Shown here: piece after piece, positions 42,714 to 51,660 of the stretch
How positions within the stretch are numbered: position 1 is the first letter of the stretch
Layout of the letters: each line of letters starts with the position of its first letter
Position numbers and translations under genes: made by a program
Assembly (NCBI RefSeq): GCF_013055795.1
Contig: NZ_JABETO010000029.1
Location: 20,817 to 84,816, forward strand
Direction of reading: 5' to 3'
Length of the DNA stretch: 64,000 nucleotides
From: Streptomyces sp. I05A-00742
GTDB lineage: Bacteria; Actinomycetota; Actinomycetes; Streptomycetales; Streptomycetaceae
Notes under the pieces: model-generated
Seen by the model: only the letters and a program-made list of their open reading frames with translations
The model's database searches: none
Told to the model about the DNA's origin: nothing

Positions 42714-42974
42714 ATGAAGCTACGGTTCCTTGGCAAGAACTCCACCCCTGGAGACAGCCCGACCCTGTACGCCACCGACCAGTGCAGCTACGTCATTCAA
42801 GGCTGGAAGGTCTTCGCCGACGACTTGCTCATGCGGCTGCCGGAGATGCTTGGCTCGGAAGCCCTGCGGCAGATGAGCATGCCCGACTACGAGACCTGCA
42901 TCGAGGTCCCCAAGTCCTCGATCACGGCCCTACTGGAGGAAGACAGTGGACCTGATCACTCCCGCACAGCGTGA
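42714..42974 (+). CDS. Small conserved-looking protein upstream of DUF6879 gene
   Basis: An 86-residue protein (MKLRFLGKNSTPGDSPTLYA, then QCSYVIQGWKVFADDLL and YETCIEVPKSSITALLEE). I recall similar small proteins next to DUF6879/XRE genes in other Streptomyces but know no function. GGAGAG lies 5 bases before the ATG. Its 3' end overlaps the next start by 29 bases, so it is the first gene of the four-gene operon. Base composition is less GC-rich than in flanking metabolic genes, hinting at transfer. Confidence 0.7.
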   Translation: MKLRFLGKNSTPGDSPTLYATDQCSYVIQGWKVFADDLLMRLPEMLGSEALRQMSMPDYETCIEVPKSSITALLEEDSGPDHSRTA

Positions 42975-43470
42975 CGAGCTGTTCGACAGCTTCGAGCGGG
43001 ATGCCTTCCACCTGGAGCTGCGGGACGACTACGGATCTCCCGTCGAGGACACGCCGTACGCCCGCTGGCAACGGGGTCAGGCCGACGACTACACGTGGCT
43101 CGGCCCTTGGATGGCGCTCATGAAGCGCGTCACGGGTGAGGGCAGGACAGTGCGTCGCGTGCGGGTGGTCTCCGAACCGCACAGTGAGTACGTCACTTGG
43201 GAGCACTCCCTGACGCGCCTCAACATCGAGGCCGGTGAGGACATCCGATGGCTGCCACGCCACCGGCTGCCCAAGGACGTCACCTTCCCCCTTCGAGGCA
43301 ACGACTGGTGGCTGTACGACGATCGCCTTCTCGCAGTCGGACACTTCGATTCCGAAGGGCGCGTCATGGGATCAGAGATCGTCGAGGACCCTGACACCGT
43401 GGCCGAGTGCATCCGTCTGCGCGACCTGCTCTGGTCCGTCGCCACCCCGCACACCGACTACACGCCCTGA
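42946..43470 (+). CDS. DUF6879-family protein
   Basis: A 174-residue protein matching the DUF6879 family: FDSFERDAFHLELRDDYGSP, RRVRVVSEPHSEYVTWEHSL, IEAGEDIRWLPRHRLP, GNDWWLYDDRLLAVGHFDSE. The biochemical role is not known. Such proteins are routinely encoded just upstream of XRE/DUF5753 and DUF397 genes, as here (7 bases before the XRE gene). It starts with GTG inside the preceding small gene. Confidence 0.85.
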   Translation: MDLITPAQRDELFDSFERDAFHLELRDDYGSPVEDTPYARWQRGQADDYTWLGPWMALMKRVTGEGRTVRRVRVVSEPHSEYVTWEHSLTRLNIEAGEDIRWLPRHRLPKDVTFPLRGNDWWLYDDRLLAVGHFDSEGRVMGSEIVEDPDTVAECIRLRDLLWSVATPHTDYTP

Positions 43471-43477
43471 TCCATCA

Positions 43478-44332
43478 GTGAGCGACCAAGCACAAGAAGC
43501 ACGGCAGGCGCTGGGCGCCCGGCTCCGTGGATTCCGCAAGGATTCGGGATTCGCAAGCGGCCGGGCGCTCGCGCGCACGCTCAACTGGCAGGAATCGAAG
43601 GTCTCACGGCTCGAGAACGGAAAGCAGAACGCCAGTGAGGAGGACATCAGGGCCTGGTGTGCGGCAACCGGCCGGCAAGAGCACGTCGACGACCTGATCG
43701 CGACCGTACGCCACATCGACGAACTGTGGATGGAGTGGCGCCGGCAGTTGGCGGCTGGGGCGGAGAAGAGACAGAAGCAGGCCCTACCGGTCTACTCGAA
43801 GACCAAGGTCTTCCGCATCTGGCATCCCACGCTCGTGTGGGGGACGCTCCAGACACCGGAATATGCGGCCGAAACCCTCAAGCAGGTCATCGAATACTAC
43901 GAGATCCCGGACGACAGAGACGCAGCCACGGCCAAGCGGCTCGAACGGCAACAGTACCTCTACCAGGGAAACCGGATCTTCAATGTGATCCTCGCCGAGC
44001 AGGCCCTCTACACCAATTTTGGCGGGGCGGACGTCATGAAGGGGCAACTTGACCGACTGGTGTCCGCGGTGCGGCTCCCAAGGCTGAGTCTCGGCCTCAT
44101 CCCACGGTCCGCCCGGATGTCCATTTGGCCAGGCAATTCGTTCTCCATGTTCGACGACAACCTCGTCCTCGTGGAGACCTATTCAGCAGAACTATCCGTC
44201 ACTCAGCCCCGAGAAATCGAGCTCTACTCCAAGGCGTTTGCGCTCCTGAGGCAGTCGGCCGTCTATGGAAGCGTCGCACGAGGCCTCATCTTCGCCGCCA
44301 TCCAACATTTCGATCACATGCACACCGATTAA
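43478..44332 (+). CDS. XRE-family regulator with DUF5753 domain (WhiJ-type)
   Basis: A 284-residue regulator. Residues ~10-70 are the XRE helix-turn-helix (LGARLRGFRKDSGFASGRAL, LNWQESKVSRLENGKQNASE). The rest is DUF5753-like: WHPTLVWGTLQTPEYAAETL, QQYLYQGNRIFNVILAEQAL, RLPRLSLGLIPRSARMS, LVLVETYSAELSVTQPRE. WhiJ-like loci in Streptomyces pair this type of repressor with a DUF397 partner and influence development and secondary metabolism. The DUF397 gene follows after 12 bases. GTG start. Confidence 0.9.
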   Translation: MSDQAQEARQALGARLRGFRKDSGFASGRALARTLNWQESKVSRLENGKQNASEEDIRAWCAATGRQEHVDDLIATVRHIDELWMEWRRQLAAGAEKRQKQALPVYSKTKVFRIWHPTLVWGTLQTPEYAAETLKQVIEYYEIPDDRDAATAKRLERQQYLYQGNRIFNVILAEQALYTNFGGADVMKGQLDRLVSAVRLPRLSLGLIPRSARMSIWPGNSFSMFDDNLVLVETYSAELSVTQPREIELYSKAFALLRQSAVYGSVARGLIFAAIQHFDHMHTD

Positions 44333-44344
44333 GGGGCGCCAGAA

Positions 44345-44530
44345 ATGACCGAAGCACCGAATTGGCGTACAAGTTCATACACGAAGTCAGACAACTGCGT
44401 CGAAGTGGCGGACAACAACCCCCCTGCGGCCATGGTGCGGGACACCAAGGAACGGGATGGCGGAGCTCTGATTTTCCCCTCGGCGGCCTGGGCACACTTT
44501 ATCGAATTCGGTAAGACGCTCAACGTCTGA
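44345..44530 (+). CDS. DUF397-domain protein
   Basis: A 61-residue DUF397 protein with the typical pattern WRTSSYTKSDNCVEVADN, AMVRDTKERDGGALIF and a terminal AWAHFIEFG. In WhiJ-type systems the small DUF397 protein relieves or modulates the XRE partner; here it is the last gene of the operon. It ends 62 bases before the convergent xdhC gene. Confidence 0.92.
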   Translation: MTEAPNWRTSSYTKSDNCVEVADNNPPAAMVRDTKERDGGALIFPSAAWAHFIEFGKTLNV

Positions 44531-44592
44531 AGTCACCATCCTTGACGCCTGTTTCGGGAAGGGGCAGAGAGCCGCGCTTCAGCGAGCCTCGA

Positions 44593-45723
44593 TCACCTGA
44601 ACGTCACGGCCCCGCTCTCCTCAACCCCCCGATGAATCGGCACCCCCGCCCCCGTCAGCGGCGCCCCCGTCCCCCCGCGCCGTACGGCGACGATCTCGGC
44701 GGCGATGGAGAGGGCGGTCTCCTCGGGGGTGCGGCCGGCGAGGTCGAGGCCGATGGGGGAATGGAGGCGGGAGAGTTCGGTGTCGGTGAGGCCGGCGGTG
44801 CGGAGGTGGGTGAGGCGGGTGGTGTGGGTGCGGTGGGAGCCCATGGCGCCGACGTAGGCGATGGGGAGGCGCAACGCGCGTTTCAGGAGGGGGATGTCGA
44901 ACTTCTCGTCGTGGGTGAGGACGCAGAGGGCGGTGCGCGGGTCCAGGGTCTGGGTGTCGAGGTAGCGGTGGGGCCAGTCCACGACGACCTCGTCGGCGTC
45001 GGGGAAGCGGGCGGGGGTGGCGAAGACCGGGCGGGCGTCGCAGACGGTGACGTGGTGGCCGAGGAACTTGCCGACGCGTACGAGGGCGGCCGCGAAGTCG
45101 ATGGCGCCGAAGACGATCAGGCGGGGCGGCGGGAGGCTCGACTCGACGAGGAGGACGGTGCGTTCGCCGCAGCGGGTGCCGTCGGCGCCCGGGGCGAGGA
45201 CGCCGGTGCGGCCGGCGGAGAGCAGGGCGGCGGTCTCGGCCGCGGCCGTGCGGTCGAGGGCCGGGGAACGGCCGAGGGTGCCGACGGAGCTGCCGTCCGG
45301 GCGGACGAGGAGGGCGCCGGGGGTGCCGTCCAGGGGGCGGGCGAGAGCCGTGGGTTCGCCGCGGGCGGCGGCGGCCAGGGCGGCCTCGTACACCGGGCGG
45401 CCGGGGTCGCCGGAGCGTACCGGCACGATCAGGATCTCGATCTCGCCGCCGCAGGTCAGGCCGACGGCGAACGCGTCCTCGTCCGCGTACCCGAACCGTT
45501 CGCACCGGCCCCTGCCGCTCTCCAGTGCCTCCCGGCACAGGTCGTAGACCGCGCCCTCCACGCACCCGCCGGAGACCGAGCCGACCGCCGTGCCCGCCGT
45601 GTCGACGGCGAGGGCGGCGCCGGGCTGCCGGGGGGCGCTGCCGTGGACGGAGACGACCGTGGCGACGGCGAAGTCCCGGCCTTCCTCGCACCAGTGGTGC
45701 AGGTGTTCCGCGATGTCCAGCAC
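44593..45723 (-). CDS. XdhC-family xanthine dehydrogenase accessory protein
   Basis: A 376-residue two-domain protein. The N-terminal XdhC/CoxI domain has VATVVSVHGSAPRQPGAALA, GSVSGGCVEGAVYDLC and VGLTCGGEIEILIVPV, with Cys residues for handling the molybdenum cofactor. The C-terminal Rossmann domain shows RLIVFGAIDFAAALVRVGKF, CVLTHDEKFDIPLLKRAL, AYVGAMGSHRTH and HSPIGLDLAGRTPEETALSI. It inserts or sulfurates the cofactor of xanthine dehydrogenase. AGGAGG precedes the GTG. It is the last gene of the xdh operon, 11 bases behind the permease. Confidence 0.92.
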   Translation of the reverse strand: MLDIAEHLHHWCEEGRDFAVATVVSVHGSAPRQPGAALAVDTAGTAVGSVSGGCVEGAVYDLCREALESGRGRCERFGYADEDAFAVGLTCGGEIEILIVPVRSGDPGRPVYEAALAAAARGEPTALARPLDGTPGALLVRPDGSSVGTLGRSPALDRTAAAETAALLSAGRTGVLAPGADGTRCGERTVLLVESSLPPPRLIVFGAIDFAAALVRVGKFLGHHVTVCDARPVFATPARFPDADEVVVDWPHRYLDTQTLDPRTALCVLTHDEKFDIPLLKRALRLPIAYVGAMGSHRTHTTRLTHLRTAGLTDTELSRLHSPIGLDLAGRTPEETALSIAAEIVAVRRGGTGAPLTGAGVPIHRGVEESGAVTFR

Positions 45724-45734
45724 TGTGCCGCCTC

Positions 45735-47195
45735 CTACTTGACGCCCAGCCAGGTCTCGATCGGGTGGAGGGCGAAGTAGACGGCGAAGACCGCCGTGAG
45801 CACCCACATGAAGGGGCCGGGCTGCCGCCATTTGCCCTCGGCGGTCCTGATCGCGGTGTAGGCGATGACGCCCGCGCCGACGCCCGCCGTGATGGAGTAC
45901 GTGAACGGCATGAGGACGACGGTGAGGAACGCCGGGACGGCCACCGCGCGGTCGTTCCAGTCGATGTGCCGGGCGTGGCTCATCATCATCGCGCCGATGA
46001 CCACCAGGGCCGCGGCGGCGACCTCGCCGGGCACCATCCGGGTGAGCGGGGTGAAGAAGAGGCACGCGGCGAAGAGGAGGCCCGTGACGACGGAGGAGAG
46101 GCCCGTACGGGCCCCCTCCCCCACGCCCGTGGCCGATTCGATGAAGACGGTCTGGCCGGAGGCACCGGACACGCCGCCGATCGCGCCGCCGGCGCCGTCG
46201 ACGAGGAGGGCGCGGCTCAGGCCCGGCATGCGGCCCCGCTCGTCGGCGAGTCCGGCCTCGGTGCCCACGCCGATGATGGTGGCCATGGCGTCGAAGAACC
46301 CGGCGAGCACCAGGGTGAAGACGATCACCCCGACGCTCAGGGCGCCGAGGGAGCCCCAGCCGCCGAAGGAGACGTCGCCGAAGAGCGAGAAGTCGGGCAT
46401 GGAGACGGCGCCGCCGTGGAGTTCGGGGGCGCCGGCCTGCCAGGCGCCGGGGCCGGGGTCCGCGACGGCGTTGACGAGGAGGGCCAGGAGGGTGCCGGCG
46501 ACGATGCCGATGAGGATGGCGCCCGGCACGTTCCTGGCCTGGAGCATGAGGACGGCGAGAAGCGTGACGCAGAAGATCAGGACGGGCCAGCCGGCGAGTT
46601 CGCCCGCCGGGCCGAGGGTGACCGGTCCGCCTCCCCGGGACGCGTGCACGAAGCCCGCCTTGACCAGGCCGATGAGGGCGATGAACATGCCGATGCCGAT
46701 GGTGATGGCGTGCTTGAGGGCCAGCGGGATGGCGTTCATGACCAGTTCGCGGAGGCCGGTGAGGACCAGCAGGACGATGACGCCGCCGTACACCACGCAC
46801 ATGCCCATCGCCTGCGGCCAGGTCATGTGCGGCGCGACCTGGGTGGAGAGCACGCCGGAGACGCCGAGTCCGGCGGCGAGCGCGAGCGGGGCCCGGCCGA
46901 CGAGGCCCATGAGCAGGGTGCAGACGGCGGCGGCGAGCGCGGTCGCGGTGATCAGTCCGGCGTGGCCGAGGGTGTTCCCGGCGGCGTCCTTGCCGGACAG
47001 GATCAGCGGGTTGAGCAGAAGGATGTAACACATCGCCATGAAGGTGGTGATGCCGCCGCGCACCTCCCGGGCCGGGGTGGAGCCGCGTGCGGAGATCAGG
47101 AAGTACCGGTCGAGCCGGGACCTGCCGGCCGGGGGACACGAGCCCGCGCTCGTGCCTCCGGCCGGGGCCGCCGGCTCCACGGATGGCTGGGTCAT
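45735..47195 (-). CDS. NCS2/AzgA-type guanine-hypoxanthine permease
   Basis: A 486-residue membrane permease of the AzgA branch (like E. coli GhxP/AdeP). Family marks are FLISARGSTPAREVRGGITT, FMAMCYILLLNPLILSG, PLALAAGLGVSGVLSTQVAP, AIPLALKHAITIGIGMFIAL, DAMATIIGVGTEAGL and GASGQTVFIESATGVGEGAR. It should import hypoxanthine or guanine for the dehydrogenase encoded upstream. AAGGAG stands before the ATG. Together with the permease at 3.2 kb the window holds two different purine carriers. Confidence 0.92.
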   Translation of the reverse strand: MTQPSVEPAAPAGGTSAGSCPPAGRSRLDRYFLISARGSTPAREVRGGITTFMAMCYILLLNPLILSGKDAAGNTLGHAGLITATALAAAVCTLLMGLVGRAPLALAAGLGVSGVLSTQVAPHMTWPQAMGMCVVYGGVIVLLVLTGLRELVMNAIPLALKHAITIGIGMFIALIGLVKAGFVHASRGGGPVTLGPAGELAGWPVLIFCVTLLAVLMLQARNVPGAILIGIVAGTLLALLVNAVADPGPGAWQAGAPELHGGAVSMPDFSLFGDVSFGGWGSLGALSVGVIVFTLVLAGFFDAMATIIGVGTEAGLADERGRMPGLSRALLVDGAGGAIGGVSGASGQTVFIESATGVGEGARTGLSSVVTGLLFAACLFFTPLTRMVPGEVAAAALVVIGAMMMSHARHIDWNDRAVAVPAFLTVVLMPFTYSITAGVGAGVIAYTAIRTAEGKWRQPGPFMWVLTAVFAVYFALHPIETWLGVK

Positions 47196-47360
47196 GGTGC
47201 CTGCTCCTTGGGTGCCGATCGGGGATGTCGAGCGGATGTCGAGCGGCCGCCGGTGTATGGAGTACCGGGCGGATGCCGATGAGGTAGGTGCCGGGCGGAT
47301 GCCCGGCGAACGCCGGACGGCACATCGGTGCCGCCGCGGCGCCGCTCGACCCGGGGGACG

Positions 47361-47501
47361 GCCCGAGGCGGGTGCCGGATCGCCCGCCCCGGCCGCCGGG
47401 CAGGGCGGCCCGAGGCGGGTTCCGGCGTGCCCGTCCCGGCCACCGGGAGGGGCGGCCGGAGGCGAGTGCCGGTGCAGCCGTCCCGACCGCCGGGGGGCGG
47501 G
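47361..47501. repeat. 47-bp tandem repeat, three units, between xdh and permease genes
   Basis: Units start at 47361, 47408 and 47455 with GCCCGAGG or GCCGGAGG, each followed by a G-rich then C-rich half. The same 379-base gap (47196-47574) also has a duplicated GATGTCGAGCG near 47225-47250. No gene is seen in this gap. Confidence 0.75.
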
Positions 47502-47574
47502 CGGCCGGGACGGACGGCGAAGAGTGCGGACGACGTAGAGGGCGAAGAAGACGGACGAAGACGGACGACGAGGA

Positions 47575-49983
47575 TCAGGTCCCGGTGAGGTGTTCGGGAC
47601 GGATCGGTACACGGTTCAGGGGCAGCCCCGTGGCCTGCCGGACGGCCGCCACGACGGCGGGGGTGGAGGAGAGGGTCGGCGCCTCGCCGACGCCGCGCAG
47701 CCCGTAGGGGGCGTGGGTGTCGGCGAGTTCGAGGACGTCGAGGGGGATGGCGGGGGTGTCGAGGATGGTAGGGATGAGGTAGTCGGTGAAGGAGGGGTTG
47801 CGGACCTTCGCCGTGACCGGGTCGACGGCGATCTCCTCCATGACGGCCAGGCCGAGCCCCTGGGTGCTGCCGCCGTGGATCTGCCCGGCGACGGAGAGCG
47901 GGTTGAGGGCCTTGCCGACGTCCTGCGCGCAGGCGAGCTCGACGACCTTCACCAGCCCCAGCTCGATGTCGACCTCGACCACCGCGCGATGGGCGGCGAA
48001 GGAGTACTGGACGTGCCCCCGCCCCTGCCCGGTGCGCAGGTCGAACGGCTCGGTGGGCCGGTGCCGCCACTCCACCTCGGCCTCCACCGGTTCCTCGCCG
48101 TCGAGGACGTCCGCGAGGCCGGCCAGCACCTCGCCGCCGTCGGTGACGATCTTCCCGCCCTCCAGCAGGAGTTCGGCGGTGACCCAGGCCGGGTGGTGGG
48201 TGCCGAACTTGGCCCGGCCGAGTTCCAGGACCCGGGCGCGAACGGTCTCGCAGGCGTGCCGCACCGCGCCGCCGGTGACGTACGTCTGGCGGGAGGCGGA
48301 GGTGGAACCGGCCGAGCCGACGCGGGTGTCGGCCGGGTGGATGGTCACCCGGGAGACGCCGAGTTCGGTGCGGGCGATCTGGGCGTGGACGGTGATGCCG
48401 CCCTGCCCGACCTCGGCCATCGCCGTGTGCACGGTGGCCACGGCCTCCCCTCCGGCGTTCTCCAGTCGCACGCGGGCGGTGGAGTAGTCGTCGAAGCCCT
48501 CGGAGAAGCCGACGTTCTTGATGCCGACCGCGTAGCCGACGCCCCGGACGACGCCCTCGCCGTGGGTGGTGTTGGCCACCCCGCCCGGCAGCGCCCGCAG
48601 GTCGGGCCCGCCGCCGGCCGTCTCCCACTGGCGCTCGGGGGGCATGGGCATGGCCTGGACGCGGCGGAGCAGCTCGGCGACCGGGGCCGGTGAGTCGACG
48701 ACCTGGCCCGTGGGCATGACCGACCCCTGCGACATCGCGTTGCGGCGCCGGAACTCGACGGGATCCAGGCCGAGTTCGGCGGCGAGCCGGTCCATCTGGG
48801 CCTCGTAGGCGAAGCACGCCTGGACGGCGCCGAAGCCCCGCATCGCGCCGCAGGGCGGGTTGTTGGTGTAGAGGGCGACCGCCTCGGCGTCGACGTTCGG
48901 GCACTCGTAGGGGCCGATGGAGAGGGACGCGGCGTTGCCGACGACGGCCGGGGACGAGGAGGCGTACGCGCCGCCGTCGAGGACGATGCGGCAGCGGACG
49001 TAGAGGAGCTTGCCGTCGGCGTCGGCGCCGTGCTCGTAGTACAGCCGCGCCGGGTGGCGGTGGACGTGCCCGAAGAAGGACTCGAACCGGTTGTAGACCA
49101 TCTTCACGGGCCGGCCGGTGCGCAGCGCGAGCAGGCAGGCGTGGGCCTGCATCGACAGGTCCTCGCGGCCGCCGAACGCGCCGCCGACACCGGAGAGGGT
49201 CATGCGCACCTTGTCCTCGGGCAGGCCGAGGACGGGGGCGATCTGGCGGAGGTCGGCGTGCAGCCACTGGGTGGCGATGTAGAGGTCGACGCCGCCGTCC
49301 TCGGCCGGGACGGCGAGGCCCGACTCGGGCCCGAGGAACGCCTGGTCCTGCATGCCCATCGTGTATTCGCCGGTGACGACGACGGCGGCGCGGGCCTTCG
49401 CGGCGGCGACGTCGCCGCGCACGACGGGCTGGCGGTGGACGATGTTCGGGTGGGGGACGTGGGGCGCGTGGTCGTCGGTGCGATCGGGATGGAGCAAAGG
49501 TGCGTCAGGACCGACGGCACTCGCCTCGTCCGTCACCACGGGCAACTCCTCGTACACCACCCGGATCTTGGCGGCGGCCCGGCGCGCGGTCTCCGGGTGG
49601 TCGGCGGCGACGAGGGCGACCGGCTCGCCGTGGTGGCGCACGACGCCGTCGGCGAGGACGGGGGTGTCCTGGATCTCCAGCCCGTACCGGGTGGCGGCCG
49701 GGAGGTCGTCGTGGGTCAGGACGGCGTACACGCCGGGGGTGGCCAGGGCCTCGCCGACGTCGAGGGAGAGGATCCGGGCGTGGGCGTGGGGGCTGCGCAG
49801 GGTGTGGCCCCAGAGCATGTCCTCGTGCCACAGGTCGGAGGCGTACGCGAACTCGCCGGTGACCTTGAGGCCGCCGTCCGGACGGAGGGTGGACTCGCCG
49901 ATGCCGCCCGTGGCACGGGTGCCGCTGCCCTGGGTGAGGCCGCCGCCCTGGGTGAGGCCGTCGGGGACGCGGGGTGTGCGCAT
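47575..49983 (-). CDS. Xanthine dehydrogenase, molybdopterin-binding subunit
   Basis: An 802-residue catalytic subunit that oxidises hypoxanthine and xanthine to urate at a molybdenum centre. After an N-terminal Gly/Thr-rich stretch with a doubled LTQG, the hammerhead domain begins DGGLKVTGEFAYASDLWHED. Cofactor motifs are SGVGGAFGGREDLSMQAHAC, PCGAMRGFGAVQACFAYEAQ, GQGGITVHAQIARTELGV, and the C-terminal GLRGVGEAPTLSSTPAVVAA with the catalytic base Glu. It lies 3 bases behind the iron-sulfur subunit gene. Other purine or aldehyde substrates of the family are possible, but the permease, XdhC and PucR around it favour xanthine. Confidence 0.92.
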   Translation of the reverse strand: MRTPRVPDGLTQGGGLTQGSGTRATGGIGESTLRPDGGLKVTGEFAYASDLWHEDMLWGHTLRSPHAHARILSLDVGEALATPGVYAVLTHDDLPAATRYGLEIQDTPVLADGVVRHHGEPVALVAADHPETARRAAAKIRVVYEELPVVTDEASAVGPDAPLLHPDRTDDHAPHVPHPNIVHRQPVVRGDVAAAKARAAVVVTGEYTMGMQDQAFLGPESGLAVPAEDGGVDLYIATQWLHADLRQIAPVLGLPEDKVRMTLSGVGGAFGGREDLSMQAHACLLALRTGRPVKMVYNRFESFFGHVHRHPARLYYEHGADADGKLLYVRCRIVLDGGAYASSSPAVVGNAASLSIGPYECPNVDAEAVALYTNNPPCGAMRGFGAVQACFAYEAQMDRLAAELGLDPVEFRRRNAMSQGSVMPTGQVVDSPAPVAELLRRVQAMPMPPERQWETAGGGPDLRALPGGVANTTHGEGVVRGVGYAVGIKNVGFSEGFDDYSTARVRLENAGGEAVATVHTAMAEVGQGGITVHAQIARTELGVSRVTIHPADTRVGSAGSTSASRQTYVTGGAVRHACETVRARVLELGRAKFGTHHPAWVTAELLLEGGKIVTDGGEVLAGLADVLDGEEPVEAEVEWRHRPTEPFDLRTGQGRGHVQYSFAAHRAVVEVDIELGLVKVVELACAQDVGKALNPLSVAGQIHGGSTQGLGLAVMEEIAVDPVTAKVRNPSFTDYLIPTILDTPAIPLDVLELADTHAPYGLRGVGEAPTLSSTPAVVAAVRQATGLPLNRVPIRPEHLTGT

Positions 49984-49986
49984 GGC

Positions 49987-50475
49987 TCAGGCCCCCCGTT
50001 CCGTGCGGGCGGCCGCGAGGCGGACGGCGTCGAGGATCTTCTCGTAGCCCGTGCAGCGGCACAGGTTCCCGGCGAGGGCTTCGCGGATGTCGGCGTCGGA
50101 CGGGTCGGGGTCGCGTTCCAGCAGGTCGTCGGCGGCGACGAGGAGGCCGGGGGTGCAGAAGCCGCACTGGACGGCGCCCGCGTCGACGAACGCCTGCTGG
50201 ACGGGGGACAGTTGGCCCTCGGCGGCGCCGGAGCGGGCGGCCAGTCCCTCGACGGTGACGACGTCGCGTCCCTCTGCCTGGCCTGCGGCCACCAGGCAGG
50301 CGCAGACCGGGACGTCGTCGAGGCGGACCGTACAGGATCCGCACTCGCCCTGCTCGCAGGCGTTCTTGGAGCCCGGTAGGCCCAGGCGTTCGCGCAGGAC
50401 GTACAGCAGGCTCTCACCCTCCCACACGTCGTCGGCCTGCTGCGGGCGTCCGTTGACCGTCAGGTTCACGCGCAC
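49987..50475 (-). CDS. Xanthine dehydrogenase, [2Fe-2S] subunit
   Basis: A 162-residue electron-transfer subunit with two [2Fe-2S] clusters. The plant-type ferredoxin motif is NACEQGECGSCTVRLDDVPV with a further Cys in CACLVAAGQ; the helical-domain cluster has QCGFCTPG and GNLCRCTGYEKIL. The GTG at 50475 is chosen because GAGGAG precedes it by 6 bases; it overlaps the FAD-subunit stop by 10 bases, so the two are coupled. Confidence 0.93.
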   Translation of the reverse strand: MRVNLTVNGRPQQADDVWEGESLLYVLRERLGLPGSKNACEQGECGSCTVRLDDVPVCACLVAAGQAEGRDVVTVEGLAARSGAAEGQLSPVQQAFVDAGAVQCGFCTPGLLVAADDLLERDPDPSDADIREALAGNLCRCTGYEKILDAVRLAAARTERGA

Positions 50476-51353
50476 CGTGCGCTCCTCTCCCCCGTGGTGT
50501 ACTGCTGCCAGGCCCAGCCGAGCGTGCGCCGGGCCATGATCCCGACCGCGCGCCGGCGGTAGGCCGCGCTGCCGCGCACGTCGTCGATGGGGTTGCAGGC
50601 GGCCGACGCGAGGGCCGCGAACTCGGCCGCCGCGGCGGGCGGTACGGGCCGGCCGGTCTCCCAGCAGCGGGCCTCCGCCAGGACGGCGTTCAGGAAGTCC
50701 TCCGCCGCCCGCGCCCGGACGGGCGTGGGTGCCGCCGAGCCGATGCCGGTGCGGACCGTGCGGGTGTCCGGGTGCAGGGCCAGGCCGAACGCGCACACCG
50801 CGATGACCATCGCGTTGCGCGTGCCGACCTTGGAGAACTGCTGCGGCCCGGTGGCCTTCCTGACACGCACGGCGCGGATCAGCTCGTCCGGGGCGAGGGC
50901 GTTCCGCTTGACGCCGGTGTAGAACTCCTCGACGGCGATCAGCCGGGTGCCGCGCACCGACTCCGCCTCCACCTCGGCGCCCGCCGCGAGCAGCGCGGGG
51001 TGGGAGTCGCCGGCCGGGGAGGCGGCCCCGAGGTTGCCGCCGACGCCGCCGCGGTTGCGGATCTGCGGCGAGCCGACGGTGCGGGCGGCGAGGGCGAGGC
51101 CGGGGAGCGGGCCGGACAGCGCCTCGATGACGCGGGTGTAGGGGACGGCGGCGCCGAGGCGCACGTACTCCCCCTCGGTCTGCCACGTGTACAGGTCGCG
51201 GATGCGGGTGAGGTCCAGCAGGTGGTCCGGACGGCGGTGATCGAAGTTGATCTCGACCATCACGTCCGTACCGCCCGCGAGGGGCACCGCGGCGGGGTGC
51301 TCGGCCTTGGCGGCCAGAGCGTCCTCCCAGCGGTCGGGGCGGAGGAAGTCCAT
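50466..51353 (-). CDS. Xanthine dehydrogenase, FAD-binding subunit
   Basis: A 295-residue FAD subunit that passes electrons to NAD. Family motifs are DFLRPDRWEDALAAKAEHPA, PLAGGTDVMVEINFDHRRPD, RTVGSPQIRNRGGVGGNLGA with SPAGDS next, and the C-terminal CO dehydrogenase-type domain (NAVLAEARCWETGRP). It is the first gene of the leftward operon FAD - FeS - Mo - permease - XdhC, divergent from pucR. Confidence 0.93.
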   Translation of the reverse strand: MDFLRPDRWEDALAAKAEHPAAVPLAGGTDVMVEINFDHRRPDHLLDLTRIRDLYTWQTEGEYVRLGAAVPYTRVIEALSGPLPGLALAARTVGSPQIRNRGGVGGNLGAASPAGDSHPALLAAGAEVEAESVRGTRLIAVEEFYTGVKRNALAPDELIRAVRVRKATGPQQFSKVGTRNAMVIAVCAFGLALHPDTRTVRTGIGSAAPTPVRARAAEDFLNAVLAEARCWETGRPVPPAAAAEFAALASAACNPIDDVRGSAAYRRRAVGIMARRTLGWAWQQYTTGERSARCA

Positions 51354-51660
51354 GGGCGTTCTCTTCTCGCTCTGGTCCCGCTCCGCCGACGGCCGTTCCG
51401 GGGAGTCCGGCGGCGTGTCGGAAGGGGCCGTTCGGACGGCTCCGGGCGGGTCTTCGTGGGGGGCAGTCCGTGCCGGGTCGACGCCGCGTGGAGCCAGTAC
51501 ACCGAGGGTTCACGGAACCGGTGCAGTCACCGAAACCATGAAGCGGTTGGCTGGTCACCACCGACGTCTTGTAGATTCGAACGAAAGGCGGAGTCCGGAA
51601 ACCTCACGGCTTCGCACCGGTAACACGACGACACACGAGAAAGATCGGCGGCGACCCACC
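51354..51660. promoter_or_regulatory. Divergent promoter region between xdh operon and pucR
   Basis: 307 bases without a gene. CGGTG-CAGT-CACCG forms a small hairpin (about 51516-51529), and GATTCGAACG, holding the palindrome TTCGAA, lies near 51575. One of these may be the PucR site, but neither matches a consensus that I know. Confidence 0.4.

Noticed and set aside
42386..42955. Rightward frame of about 190 codons covering the 42.4-42.9 kb region
   Set aside because: It runs antisense to the two coupled small genes and out of frame through the 86-aa gene, with no ribosome site.
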